Source: Wenjunlia vitaminophila DSM 41686
GTDB lineage: Bacteria > Actinomycetota > Actinomycetes > Streptomycetales > Streptomycetaceae
Assembly (NCBI RefSeq): GCF_000380165.1
Contig: NZ_KB904680.1
Coordinates: 1 to 64,000 of the forward strand
DNA: 64,000 nt
Direction: 5' to 3'
The notes beneath the pieces were generated by a model that saw nothing but the letters and a program-made list of their open reading frames with translations, made no database searches and was not told where the DNA came from. This document shows positions 46,089 through 55,499 of this stretch, piece after piece. Position numbers and translations under genes: made by a program. Numbering within the stretch: the first letter of the stretch is position 1; every line of letters starts with the position of its first letter.

Positions 46089-46604
46089 ATGACCAACCAG
46101 TCGCATGTGGACCCACCGCCGGCTCCCACCGACGAGCGGGAGCAGCTCGGCGAACGCGCCAGGGGGGTCAACGAGGACGGCTGCCAGGAAGGGCCCTGCA
46201 CGGACAGGCAGCCGACCCTGTACCGCGCCGACCTGTTCACCCTGACCGGCGACGGGGACAACAAGGACCACGACACCGGCATCTACATCACCGTCAAGAC
46301 CCGTGACGACAGGACCCTGCTGGCGTCGATCAACAACGCGGACAGCTCGGGCAAGGACATGACCACCTACAACGACGACTCGCACCACATCGTGCCCCTG
46401 GTCGTCGAGGCGCCCGGTGCGACCAAGTCGAACTGCGACGGGTTCAAGGTGCGGATGTGGATCAAGACGAACGGCAACGACACCTGGACCATCGACGACG
46501 CGCGCGTCACCCTGTTCTTCAGTGACGGCACGACCCTGGTCGCGGAGAAGCTCGGATTCAGTCTCACCGACGACGGGGACAGCGTCGAGTTCTGCTCCCC
46601 CTGA
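46089..46604 (+). CDS. Hypothetical acidic beta-rich protein
   Basis: 171 residues, very acidic and rich in Asp, Thr and Asn, with no signal peptide. The core LYRADLFTLTGDGDNKDHDTGIYITVKT and the closing WIKTNGNDTWTIDDARVTLFFSDGTTL suggest a beta sandwich of PLAT/C2-like type, but I do not recognise a family. Three cysteines near the N terminus and one before the end. It has a long AT-rich leader of its own. Confidence 0.6.
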   Translation: MTNQSHVDPPPAPTDEREQLGERARGVNEDGCQEGPCTDRQPTLYRADLFTLTGDGDNKDHDTGIYITVKTRDDRTLLASINNADSSGKDMTTYNDDSHHIVPLVVEAPGATKSNCDGFKVRMWIKTNGNDTWTIDDARVTLFFSDGTTLVAEKLGFSLTDDGDSVEFCSP

Positions 46605-46702
46605 TCCCGGCCGGCCGGAGCGGCGGCCAACACGTTCCGGACATGACACCGGGGACCGGTGCCGGGGCGGGTCACCCCCGCCCCGGCTTCCCTGGCGCCC
46701 GA

Positions 46703-47647
46703 TCAGTCCCAGACCATGTTCACGGTGTGCTGCTCGCTGACGTACCCGGCTCGGCGGAAGGCGTTGGCCATGGGGACGTTCCCCAGGTCGGTGGCCGCCC
46801 GGATGCGGGGCACGCCCTGCTCGGCCAGGATGCGGGTGCCCTCGGCGAGGAGGTCGTTGATGTACCCGTGGCCACGGTGCTCCGGCACCACGCCGATGTA
46901 GCTGATGACCGCGTTGTAGTCGTTGCGGCCGGGGAGGACGAATCCCACCAGCTCACCGTCGGGCAGTGCGGCGAGCCGCCACCACCCCCTGGGGCTGGGG
47001 AGGGTCTTGAGGTACTCCTCGTAGAGCTGGACGGCCGCCTCGCGGGGGGACATGTGGGTCAGGGCGGCGACGTCGTGCGCGTCGAGAGTGCCGTGCACCA
47101 CGCGGGTCATGGCGGTGAGCAGTTCCTCGGTGTCCTCGACCTGCCGGAACACCAGGCGTCCCGCCGGAGGCGGTACGGGGGTTCCCGGGCGCCACTCCAG
47201 GGACAGCCGCTCCACGAGGAGCCGGGCGCCGGCACGTTCCAGCACCGCCATCCGGTCCTCGACGACCTGTCTGGTCGCCGCGGTGTCGCGCCAGTCGGCC
47301 GGAACGAAGCGGATGTACTCCGGAGGGGTCGTCCCCGCCGGCAGGGTCGCGTCGATCGCTGTGCGCAGCAGCCGCGCGCCGATGTCCACCCGTTCTGCGG
47401 CTGGCGCGTCGTCGTCGACGTCGAGTATGTCGAGCATCTTCGGTTCGTCCGCACCCGTAGTGGTCCACCAGGCGAGCCTGGCCAGCACGCGGTCCCCCCG
47501 CAGGGCGAGCCACATCCACTCCGGCCGGCGGCGTCCCTCGTCGAGGTCCGTCGCCAGTTCGTCGTTGCGGACGTAGGGGAGGGTGAGGAAGAGGTCGAGT
47601 TCGGAGCGTCCGGCGAGCGGACGCACGGTCAGGTCGTTCTGTTCCAC
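46703..47647 (-). CDS. Two-domain GNAT acetyltransferase
   Basis: 314 residues. The C-terminal half carries the acetyl-CoA motif VPEHRGHGYINDLLAEG and the motif B region NVPMANAFRRAGY; the N-terminal half looks like a second, degenerate GNAT domain without the pyrophosphate loop. GTG start, with AGGAG about 11 bases upstream. It is preceded by a 17-codon open frame with a strong ribosome site. Substrate unknown. Confidence 0.85.
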   Translation of the reverse strand: MEQNDLTVRPLAGRSELDLFLTLPYVRNDELATDLDEGRRRPEWMWLALRGDRVLARLAWWTTTGADEPKMLDILDVDDDAPAAERVDIGARLLRTAIDATLPAGTTPPEYIRFVPADWRDTAATRQVVEDRMAVLERAGARLLVERLSLEWRPGTPVPPPAGRLVFRQVEDTEELLTAMTRVVHGTLDAHDVAALTHMSPREAAVQLYEEYLKTLPSPRGWWRLAALPDGELVGFVLPGRNDYNAVISYIGVVPEHRGHGYINDLLAEGTRILAEQGVPRIRAATDLGNVPMANAFRRAGYVSEQHTVNMVWD

Positions 47648-47689
47648 GGTCTAGGCACTCCTGTGCGCGGGCGCCCGGCCGTTCCGGGG

Positions 47690-47743
47690 TCAGACGAGGT
47701 GCGTTCCCCCGGAGGACACGAGCGCGATGATCATGCGGATCAT
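47690..47743 (-). CDS. 17-codon open frame, possible leader peptide of the GNAT gene
   Basis: Encodes MIRMIIALVSSGGTHLV. AGAGGAGGA lies 8 bases before the ATG, a better ribosome site than that of the GNAT gene itself, whose GTG is 42 bases downstream of this stop. The peptide is hydrophobic with a Ser-Ser-Gly-Gly-Thr-His end. It may act as a translated leader that controls the GNAT gene, or be a functional micropeptide. I do not recognise it. Confidence 0.5.
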   Translation of the reverse strand: MIRMIIALVSSGGTHLV

Positions 47744-47887
47744 GGGCTACGTCCTCCTCTCCGTACGTGCGTTCCTGGTGGGTCCCCGGCCTGTCGGCGG
47801 AGGCAGGGGCAAGGATGACCTGATCGGCACCGCATGGTCAAACCCTTTTCCCCAGGGCGGGTGCGGGACCGGCTCGCCACGGCGTGG

Positions 47888-48418
47888 TCAGGCGGAGTGC
47901 TGGCCCATGGTGAGGGAGAAGGTCGACGGGTCGGTGGTGAACCCGCGGACCAGGGCGTGGAACGTCCAGATCCCGGAGGCCGTCCTGGAGAACTCGGCCA
48001 CGGTCGCCGCGGTGCAGTCCCGCACCCCGCCGAAGTCAACACTGGCCAGTTCGGTGTAGCCGTCGAGGACCCTGGCGCCGCAGTTGACGATGTCGCCGAA
48101 GGTCTTGCGGCCCGCGTGCTGCTGGATGGCCACGCCGACGACGACCCGCACGTACTCGTCGGCGAGCCGGTCGAGCTCCAGGGTCATGTCCTCGTCGGCA
48201 CCGAGCCCCTGGCCGGTGTGGCTCTCCCGGTTGAGGATGATGGTGCCGTCCGGGGAACGGCTGTCGAAGTGCACCAGGTAGGCGGGGGCACCGAACGGCG
48301 CCTCGGCCCGGTAGGTGCCGGCGACGAGGTCCAGGTCGGTGTCCGGCTCGCCGAGGGCACTGGGGTCCCACTTCAGCGTCACCTTGATCTTCCCGAGTCC
48401 CTTGTTGAGTCCGCCCAA
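47888..48418 (-). CDS. TerD-family (tellurium resistance/CABP) protein
   Basis: 176 residues of the calcium-binding TerD fold: LNKGLGKIKVTLKWDPS, TDLDLVAGTYRA, DGTIILNRESHTG, GADEDMTLELDRL and VRVVVGVAIQ. Members bind Ca2+ and are linked to stress or morphological control in actinomycetes. TTG start supported by GGAGGGG upstream. It stands alone; no other ter genes are near. Confidence 0.87.
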   Translation of the reverse strand: MGGLNKGLGKIKVTLKWDPSALGEPDTDLDLVAGTYRAEAPFGAPAYLVHFDSRSPDGTIILNRESHTGQGLGADEDMTLELDRLADEYVRVVVGVAIQQHAGRKTFGDIVNCGARVLDGYTELASVDFGGVRDCTAATVAEFSRTASGIWTFHALVRGFTTDPSTFSLTMGQHSA

Positions 48419-48542
48419 CGGAACATCCCCTCCCCGGAACCGACCGTTCTCCCAACGGCGTGACGTCGCTCAACCAACATATCCCAGGGACCCGTTCTCG
48501 GCCCTTCACCTGCGCCCACGGCCGAGGGACAGGTCCGCCGGG

Positions 48543-49580
48543 TCACGCCCCGGGACCCACGTGTCGGGCCCCGTACTCGACCAGGGTGGTGGGCACGACC
48601 GTGCGCCGGGGAGCGGCCGGTGTGCCCTTGCTGTGCCGCATGCGGTCCAGCAGGAGGCGGGCCGCCTCACGGCCGAGTTCGTCGCGGTCGTAGGCGACGA
48701 GGGTCAGCGGAAGGCCCAGGGCGTCCGCGAGTTCGAAGTCGTCGAAGCCGGCCAGGGCGGTGTCGGTGGCGGCGGCGCTGATCGCCCGGAAGGCCCCGAT
48801 GGTGTTGCGGTTGTTGGAACAGAACAGCGCGGTGGGCGGGTCGGGCAGGGCCAGCAGTTCACCGGCCGCCGCCGCGGCCTCCGCGGTCTCCCGTTGCCCC
48901 TGTCGGACGTACCGCTCGTCCACCGGCACGTCCGCGTCGCGCAGCGCCGCGCGGTAGCCGCGCAGCCGCTCGGTCCCGGTGTAGACGGCGGGCGGGGAGC
49001 CGAGGAAGCCGATGCGGCGGTGGCCCATGGCCAGCAGCCGTTCGGTGCCGGCCCGGGCCCCGCCGAAGTCGTCCACCAGCACGCAGTCGGCGTCGAAGCC
49101 GACCGGTGGGCGGCTGGCCAGCACCACCGGCACGCCCTCGGCCGCGGCGGCGGCCAGGTGGCGCTGGTCGGCTCCGGCCGGCACCGCGATGATCCCGTCA
49201 ACCCGACGGGCGACCAGGTCGGCGACGAGGCTGCGCTCCCGGTCGGGGTCCTGGGCGGTGTTCCCTATCACCGTCTTCAGGTCCTGCTGGCCGACCACCG
49301 AGTCCACGCCGAGGGCGAGCCGGGAGTAGAAGGGGTTCGCGAGGTTGGTGACCACCACCCCGACCAGGCCGGTGCCGTGTCCGAGCCGCAGGCTGCGGGC
49401 GACCTTGTTCGGCCGGTAGCCGAGTTCGGCGACCGCTGCCAACACCCGTTCCCGGGTCGCCGGCAGCACCCTCGGGTCCTCGCGCAGCGCACGGGAGGCG
49501 GTCATCGCACTGACCGCCGCGCGTTCCGCCACGTCGCGCAGCGTCGGCTGCCCGGCCCTGGACGCTCCTGGTTTCGCCAA
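48543..49580 (-). CDS. LacI-family repressor of the mannoside operon
   Basis: DNA-binding domain QPTLRDVAERAAVSAMTASRALREDPRVLPATRERVLAAVAELGYRPN with hinge ARSLRLG, then the periplasmic-binding-like effector domain (VGVVVTNLANPFYS, LVDDFGGARAGTERLLAMGHRRIGFLG). 345 residues from TTG 49580, which has GAGGAGG upstream. Last gene of the seven-gene operon, 11 bases after the ROK kinase stop, so it probably represses its own transcription through the operator at 58667. Confidence 0.9.
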   Translation of the reverse strand: MAKPGASRAGQPTLRDVAERAAVSAMTASRALREDPRVLPATRERVLAAVAELGYRPNKVARSLRLGHGTGLVGVVVTNLANPFYSRLALGVDSVVGQQDLKTVIGNTAQDPDRERSLVADLVARRVDGIIAVPAGADQRHLAAAAAEGVPVVLASRPPVGFDADCVLVDDFGGARAGTERLLAMGHRRIGFLGSPPAVYTGTERLRGYRAALRDADVPVDERYVRQGQRETAEAAAAAGELLALPDPPTALFCSNNRNTIGAFRAISAAATDTALAGFDDFELADALGLPLTLVAYDRDELGREAARLLLDRMRHSKGTPAAPRRTVVPTTLVEYGARHVGPGA

Positions 49581-49591
49581 ACCCGACCTCC

Positions 49592-50443
49592 TCACCCTCC
49601 GGCGACGGCGAGGGCCGCGCCGATCAGAGCGGCCTCGTCGGCGAGGTCGCTGGTCAGCACCGCGACGGGGGCGTCGCCCAACCCGCCGCGCAGGCCCGGG
49701 CCGACCACGTCCCAGGAGGCGGCCATGGAGCCGCCCACGACCAGGACGGTGGCCCCGAACGACGCGAGGAACGGCCCCAGCACCTCCCCCAGAGCCCCGA
49801 ACGCCTGGTCGAGCACCTGACGGGCCCGCGGGTCCCCCGCCCTGGCCCGCTCCGCGATGTCCCGCACGTCGGCGTGCGGGTCCCCGTAGCCGGCCCGGAT
49901 GGCCCGGCGGGAGACGGTGTCCTCCAACGGCCGCCCGCCCACGCGCACCAGGTCGATCCGGCCCTGCGGGGGGACCCCGACGCCGTCCCGGCACGCCCGC
50001 CCGTCGGCCAGGAACGCCGACCCCACCCCGGTGCCCAGGGTGATGCCGACGCAACGCCGGTGGCCGCGGGCGGCTCCCGCGTGCCACTCCCCGGCGAGGA
50101 AGGCGTGCGCGTCGTTGCGGAACACCACCCGGCCGGGCCGCTGGGGCAGCCTGGCGCGGAGTGCCGCCCGGACGTCCGTCCCGCGGAGGCTGTCGAACTT
50201 GCCGACTCCCTCGAAGAGCGCGACCCCCCGGTCGTAGTCGAAGGGACCGGGGACGGCCACCGCCCAGGGGGCTCCCGGGGGCACCGGCAGCGTCCGCGCG
50301 CAGCCGACGATGGCGCCCAGGATCTCCTCGGCGCTGCCCTGCGCGTCCAGCGACCGGCGGACCCGTCCGCCCACCCGTGTGGCCGCCGCGTCCGTCCAGG
50401 CGGCAGTGACGTGGGTGCCGCCGATCTCGAGAACCGGGATCAT
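49592..50443 (-). CDS. ROK-family kinase of the mannoside operon
   Basis: 283-residue sugar kinase with phosphate loop LEIGGTHVTAAW, catalytic Asp in VFRNDAHAFLAGEWH and ITLGTGVGSAF. The ROK zinc-binding CxCGxxGC motif is missing, as in some glucokinases. ATG overlaps the stop of the upstream isomerase-like gene (ATGA). In this operon it most likely phosphorylates mannose freed by the GH38 mannosidase, feeding the isomerase-like protein. Confidence 0.85.
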   Translation of the reverse strand: MIPVLEIGGTHVTAAWTDAAATRVGGRVRRSLDAQGSAEEILGAIVGCARTLPVPPGAPWAVAVPGPFDYDRGVALFEGVGKFDSLRGTDVRAALRARLPQRPGRVVFRNDAHAFLAGEWHAGAARGHRRCVGITLGTGVGSAFLADGRACRDGVGVPPQGRIDLVRVGGRPLEDTVSRRAIRAGYGDPHADVRDIAERARAGDPRARQVLDQAFGALGEVLGPFLASFGATVLVVGGSMAASWDVVGPGLRGGLGDAPVAVLTSDLADEAALIGAALAVAGG

Positions 50444-52128
50444 CTGACGAGCGCCTTCACGACCTTGACCGGGCCGCCCGGGGCGTGGATCTGGTAGGGC
50501 CCGACGGCGGCGGGCACGGTGAGGGTCTCGGCGAACGCCAGCTCGTGCCGGTCGCCGGCGGCCGTCCGCACGATCACACCCTCGCCCTCCACCACGTTCA
50601 GCACGTGGAAGCGCCCTGCCGTGTCGTCCTCTGCGACACCGTTCGGCTCCACAGCGTAGCGCCGCACCTCGTAGAACATCTCGTCGAGCGCCCCGAGGAG
50701 TTCCTCCCGCCAACCGTCGCCGCTGCGCAGGGTCCGCGGCTGCTGGACCAGGTCCCGCTCCACCGCCTCCCCGCGCCGTTCGGCGTCCAGGTTGGCCAGG
50801 CCGTGCTGGTACGGCAGAGGCCTGGGGGTGCCGTCGATGCCCGGCCGCAGCCAGTCGTAGAAGCGCAGGCTGTACAGGTAGGGCGTGGCGCTGATCTCCA
50901 GCACCAGGTTCCCGGCTCCGCTGGAGTGCGGGGTGCCCGCCGGGATCATGAAGAGCTGGCCGGGTTCCCCGGGGAAGGTCATGATGTGGTCGGCGGGTTC
51001 CATGGGCACCCCGTCGGAGGCCGCCGCCTCCACTTCCTTGCGGAAGCGGTCCACGTCGGCGTCCTGGCGCAGTCCGAGGTAGACGGTGGTCCGCGCACCG
51101 CCGCGCATCATGTAGTACGTCTCGTCCTGGGTGTAGGTCCAGCCGAAACGCTCCCGCATGTACGCCTGCCGTGGGTGGCAGTGGATCGACAGGTTGCCCC
51201 CGCCGACGGTGTCGAGGTAGTCGAAGCGGATGGGGAACGACGAGCCGAAGGTGGCGTGCACCCGTTCTCCCAGCACCTGCTCGGGGAACAGCACGCACAT
51301 CAACTGGAAGGGCACCTCGACCTGGGCCTCCGGTCCGTGGCCCACGAGGATGCCGGACTCGGGGGCGATCAGTTCGTAGCCGAGCGCGGTGTTGCGCGCG
51401 CCGGGGTTGAACCCGAGCTCCCGCTGTGCCCAGTGCCCGCCCCACGGGGTCGAGTTGAAGTACGGCCGGGTCCGCACCGGCCGTCGGGCCAGCGCGGCGA
51501 GGGTGTCCCGCATCCCGTCGCCGTCCAGCAGGGCGGGGCGGTCCGGCTCCTGGACGTCGAGCCAGCCGGCGATGCGGGTGGCCAGCGCGTCCCGGTGCCG
51601 GTCGAGCATCGGCCAGTCCACGTAGAACAGCCGCCTGAGCTCCCCCGGCTGGCCGGGCAGCCCGAGGTTGACGCCGGTGCCCGCGCCCACCGCGGCCTCG
51701 GCGTACCGCTTGGGCAGGTCGGCGTACCAGAGCAGGTCGTGGGCGACCAGGGCGGCGCCGGGGCCGTACGCCAGCAGCAGCCCCTCAGTGGGCCGCTCGA
51801 CCCGCGGCACCTGGTCGAAGAGGTCGCTGAGGGGGTTCTCGGCGAGCCGGTGGTAGTGGGGGTCGGGGGCGGCCCCTGGCTCCACGGTGCGGTCGGTGAC
51901 CGCGGCCGGCGGTGCGTAGTGCTCGCGGACGTCGAGCACCCGCACCGCCGTGCCGCGGGCGGCCAGCTCGTCCCGCAGGCCGCGGACGAGCCGGTCCCAG
52001 TCGACGGACGGGGGACCGTCCACTGCCACGGTCGCCGGTCCATCGGGGAGCTGCGCGGCGACGCGCTGCCAGCCGGCGACCAGGGTCGCCTGCGGTGCCG
52101 GGGGGTAGCGCGGGTCGAGCCGGTACAC
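50440..52128 (-). CDS. Class I mannose-6-phosphate-isomerase-like protein with an N-terminal kinase-like region
   Basis: 562 residues. The C-terminal half (from about 215) matches type I phosphomannose isomerase cupins: RPYFNSTPWGGHW, LSIHCHPRQAYM with zinc ligands, DETYYMM, and PAGTPHSSG. The N-terminal 210 residues resemble a uridine-kinase-like P-loop domain but no GxxxxGK[ST] motif is visible, so it should not phosphorylate. GTG start with AAAGGAG 6 bases upstream. Expected role: mannose-6-phosphate to fructose-6-phosphate. Confidence 0.85.
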   Translation of the reverse strand: MYRLDPRYPPAPQATLVAGWQRVAAQLPDGPATVAVDGPPSVDWDRLVRGLRDELAARGTAVRVLDVREHYAPPAAVTDRTVEPGAAPDPHYHRLAENPLSDLFDQVPRVERPTEGLLLAYGPGAALVAHDLLWYADLPKRYAEAAVGAGTGVNLGLPGQPGELRRLFYVDWPMLDRHRDALATRIAGWLDVQEPDRPALLDGDGMRDTLAALARRPVRTRPYFNSTPWGGHWAQRELGFNPGARNTALGYELIAPESGILVGHGPEAQVEVPFQLMCVLFPEQVLGERVHATFGSSFPIRFDYLDTVGGGNLSIHCHPRQAYMRERFGWTYTQDETYYMMRGGARTTVYLGLRQDADVDRFRKEVEAAASDGVPMEPADHIMTFPGEPGQLFMIPAGTPHSSGAGNLVLEISATPYLYSLRFYDWLRPGIDGTPRPLPYQHGLANLDAERRGEAVERDLVQQPRTLRSGDGWREELLGALDEMFYEVRRYAVEPNGVAEDDTAGRFHVLNVVEGEGVIVRTAAGDRHELAFAETLTVPAAVGPYQIHAPGGPVKVVKALVR

Positions 52129-52201
52129 GGAATCTCCTTTGCCCCGCGGTCGTCACGGGGGCGGGTAGGGGTGGGGTCGGACGGTGGGGGCCGGTGCCGG
52201 T

Positions 52202-55200
52202 TCAGTCGCGGCGCAGGAGCACGGCGGTGGTGCCGAGCGCCGGGACGTCCACGGTCAGCCGCCCGTCGGTGACGGGCAGTTCGGTGGCCGGGGCGCCGGT
52301 CCTGTCGGTGGCGCCGAGGTAGTCGCTGCGGTGGGCGGTCGTCACCGGGAACAGCGCCCGCACCGGGCAGGTCACCGGTTCCTCGGCGAACGACTGGAGC
52401 CGCAGCAGCACCGCGCCGTTCGCGTCCGGCGTGGTGGCGCCGACGAGCCGCACCCTGGGGTCGCCGACCTCGACGAAGGCCAGCGTCCTCGGGGCGTCCT
52501 GGCTCTCGTCCCCCCGGGCCCGCACCGCGTGCAGCGGGCGGCTCCAGGCGGCGGAGGTCCGGGCGCCGAGGCCCGCCGAGGCGTCCCGCGGGGCGCAGGC
52601 CACGCTGTACCTGAACGTCAGCTCGAAGCCCTGCTCGCTGGGGAAGTTGGTGTCCCACAGGTTGTTGTGGACCCAGGAGAAGACCGTCGCCGGCTCGTCC
52701 TCCAGGGTCTTGGGGAACGGCGCGTACGGCAGCGCGATGTTGCCGAACTGCACCAGCGGGGCGTCCTGGGTGGACCAGGCGACGGTGAGGTCGTCCTGCT
52801 CCAGGGTCACCCAGCGTCGCACCGCCCGCATGTGCAGCGCCGAGCCCGGGACCACCGGCAGGCCGCTGCCGGTGACGCCGCCGGACGCCTCCATGCGCAC
52901 CGTCGGGGCGTCGAAGGCGAACGGGAAGGCGAAGTAGGCGCTCTCCTTGCCCAGGGTGGCGTCCTTGTCCAGGCAGTTCTCGATGTCGAGGCGGGCCACG
53001 CCGTGCCGCAGGGTCAGCGTGGTGCGCAGCCGGTTGGCGCCGGCCGGCCGGGTCTCGTAGGTGAGGATCTCCGCGGTCGGCGTGGAGCGGCGGGCGACGA
53101 GCGCCGCGGGCGGGGCGACGGCGCGGGCGCCGAGGTGTTCGAGGCGGTCCGACGCGGTGGTGCGGCTGGAGTTGTGGTTGAAGGCCCCGGCGGTGGTGTA
53201 GCTGTCGTGGATGTACCCGTTGAAGCCGGCGACGGCGTCCTGCCCCACCAGTTCCCGACCGGTGGCCCTGTCCACGATGGAGGCGACGCAGGCCCTGGCG
53301 AGGTCCACGCGCACCACCAGGTGCTCGTTCTCCAGCAGCGTCGGGTCGGGGTGCGCGTGGGCCTCGGCGGCGAGCCGGGCCGGGTCGCCCTGCCCGGTGC
53401 CGCCGGTCGGGTTCCAGCCGGTGGCCGCCTTCAGCACGGTGTCCTCGGCCGGTCCGGTCGCGGGCTCCGTGTCCGCGACGACGTCCAGGCGCACCGAGCC
53501 GGCCGCCGGCACGTCGTCCACCCGCACGCGCAGGAAGCGCCCGGCGTCCCGGTGGTCGGGGTTGACCTGCGGACGCTCCTCGTGGTCCAGGCGACGCCCG
53601 GTGCGCGCGTCGTGGACCGCGACCGGCTGCTCCAACGGGACGCTGCTCTCCGGGAGGAACACCTCCGCCACGTCGGTGCGCGGCCAGGAGCAGGTGTTGA
53701 CCACGTGGTAGGAGGCGGCGGTCCCGGCCTGGCGGGGCAGTCGCTGGCCGAGCCTGGCCGTGGCCCGGTTGAGCAGGGACTGCGCGTCGTCGTGGCCGCG
53801 CATCGCCTGGCCGTACTTCCAGTGCCACTGGTGCTCGCCGGAGTGGGCGTGGTCATGGCCGTGGGTCCACGGGTCGCCCGCGCCCCAGGTGTGCTCGTCG
53901 AACAGCGAGACCGCCTCGTAGACCCCGTTCGCGTCCCGGGTGTCGTCGGCGGCGCCGGGCGCGCCGAGGACACCGGCGAAGGTGCCGAGGGTCTGGGCGT
54001 CGGCGACCACCGACTGGGCGGTGCGGGCCAGGGACATCGGCTGGGCGCCGGAGCCCACGCCGTCCACCCACCAGTCGGTCCAGTCGCCGTCGAAGGTGCG
54101 GATCTGGTCGCCGAGCCGGGACTCGGCGTCGGCGAAGAAGTCCTCGTTGCGGGACAGCCGTAGCTGCGGGTAGGCCCAGGTCTCGTTCCACCGGCGCACG
54201 GTGTCGGCGATGATCCGTCGGGGCGGGGCGTTGTCCCCGAACTTGCCCTGCACCCGCAGGTGGAGCACGTCCCACGGGTAGGGTTCGCGTTCCACCTCGG
54301 CCTTGTCCATGGCCCAGCCGAAGACCCCGCCCTGGTACGGGTAGGGGTTGGTGGCCAGCGACGTCAGGTAGGCCGGCAGCAGGTCGTCCACGCTTCCGTA
54401 GTCGGTGTCGAAGCCGAGCAGCGGCCCTTCCATGTAGGCCAGGCCGTGCGGGGTGTCGGTCACCCAGACCAGCAGGCTGTTGCCGCTGGGGGCGCGCCAG
54501 CGGAACAGGCGCGGCAGTTTCTCCCCGCCGACCAGGTGCGGCACCGAGCGGCCGGCCCAGTTGTGCGCCACGGACAGGTACTTCACCCCGGCGGCGGCGA
54601 GCGCGTCCACCAGGCCGACGACCGAGCCGGGGACGTCGGTCTGCATCGCCGAGGTGAAGGTGACGCCGTACCTGCCGCGCACGTCGTCGGCGAGGCGCAG
54701 CAGTTCGTGCAGCTCGTCGGTGGAGCAGGTCTCGGTGTGCAGGTTGAACGGCATCGCGGTCAGCTCGATGCGTCCCTCGCGGACCCGCCGCACGAACTCC
54801 TCGACCTGTTCCACGGGCCTGGCGTCGGCCCACTGCTGGAACGACCACAGGGACTCCACGCACCAGCGGAACCGTGACTCGGCGGGCCAGTCGTCGGTGG
54901 CGCGGGTGAGCTCCAGGCAGGAGTCGAGGAAGGACAGGTGCTCGGCGAGGACCCGGCCCTGCGGGTCGGTGTAGCCGATGTCCAGGTGCGAGTGGTGCAC
55001 CAGGTGGATGGTCCACTGCCGTTGCGGGGTGAGGGGGACGGTGACGCCCCCGTCGCCGTCCCCGCCGTCCCCCGTCCCGCCGGGCAGGCCGACCACGACC
55101 CGCCGGGGGGTGTCCACGGCGGGCAGCAGCAGCCGCACCGAGCCGTTGGGGCCGGGTACCGGCTCCACGGGCAGGGCGGCACCGGAGTCGGTGCGCACGG

Positions 55201-55414
55201 TGAACGCCTCCGGCAGCGCGGAGCCGTCGGCCGTCTCCACCCGCAGCGACTGGAGCAGCCCCCCGCCGGTCGCGCGGCGCATCAGCGGCTCCTCGGTGAA
55301 CCGCAGGGCACGGCCGTCGAGACTGCCCTCCGCGGTGACCACGGAGCCGCGCAGGCTCTGACGTATGCGGTCGTTGTCCCAGTCTGTCGTGCGGACGAGG
55401 GCACGGGTTGTCAT
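52202..55414 (-). CDS. Glycoside hydrolase family 38 alpha-mannosidase
   Basis: 1070 residues. The catalytic domain has zinc ligands in HHSHLDIGYTDPQ and the nucleophile region TSAMQTDVPGSVVG, followed by the acid/base-side loop LVWVTDTPHGLAY and the C-terminal beta domains (KDATLGKESAYFAFPF). No signal peptide, so it acts on imported mannosides in the cytoplasm. It is encoded between the MalG-type permease and the isomerase-like protein. It would remove terminal alpha-mannose units; linkage preference cannot be told. Confidence 0.93.
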   Translation of the reverse strand: MTTRALVRTTDWDNDRIRQSLRGSVVTAEGSLDGRALRFTEEPLMRRATGGGLLQSLRVETADGSALPEAFTVRTDSGAALPVEPVPGPNGSVRLLLPAVDTPRRVVVGLPGGTGDGGDGDGGVTVPLTPQRQWTIHLVHHSHLDIGYTDPQGRVLAEHLSFLDSCLELTRATDDWPAESRFRWCVESLWSFQQWADARPVEQVEEFVRRVREGRIELTAMPFNLHTETCSTDELHELLRLADDVRGRYGVTFTSAMQTDVPGSVVGLVDALAAAGVKYLSVAHNWAGRSVPHLVGGEKLPRLFRWRAPSGNSLLVWVTDTPHGLAYMEGPLLGFDTDYGSVDDLLPAYLTSLATNPYPYQGGVFGWAMDKAEVEREPYPWDVLHLRVQGKFGDNAPPRRIIADTVRRWNETWAYPQLRLSRNEDFFADAESRLGDQIRTFDGDWTDWWVDGVGSGAQPMSLARTAQSVVADAQTLGTFAGVLGAPGAADDTRDANGVYEAVSLFDEHTWGAGDPWTHGHDHAHSGEHQWHWKYGQAMRGHDDAQSLLNRATARLGQRLPRQAGTAASYHVVNTCSWPRTDVAEVFLPESSVPLEQPVAVHDARTGRRLDHEERPQVNPDHRDAGRFLRVRVDDVPAAGSVRLDVVADTEPATGPAEDTVLKAATGWNPTGGTGQGDPARLAAEAHAHPDPTLLENEHLVVRVDLARACVASIVDRATGRELVGQDAVAGFNGYIHDSYTTAGAFNHNSSRTTASDRLEHLGARAVAPPAALVARRSTPTAEILTYETRPAGANRLRTTLTLRHGVARLDIENCLDKDATLGKESAYFAFPFAFDAPTVRMEASGGVTGSGLPVVPGSALHMRAVRRWVTLEQDDLTVAWSTQDAPLVQFGNIALPYAPFPKTLEDEPATVFSWVHNNLWDTNFPSEQGFELTFRYSVACAPRDASAGLGARTSAAWSRPLHAVRARGDESQDAPRTLAFVEVGDPRVRLVGATTPDANGAVLLRLQSFAEEPVTCPVRALFPVTTAHRSDYLGATDRTGAPATELPVTDGRLTVDVPALGTTAVLLRRD

Positions 55415-55499
55415 CGGGGGGTCTCCACTTCGAGGGGTGGGTGGTTGTGCGGTCGTGCGGAACGTCGGTGGTGCGGGCGGCGCCGGGCCCGGGGCGCGG

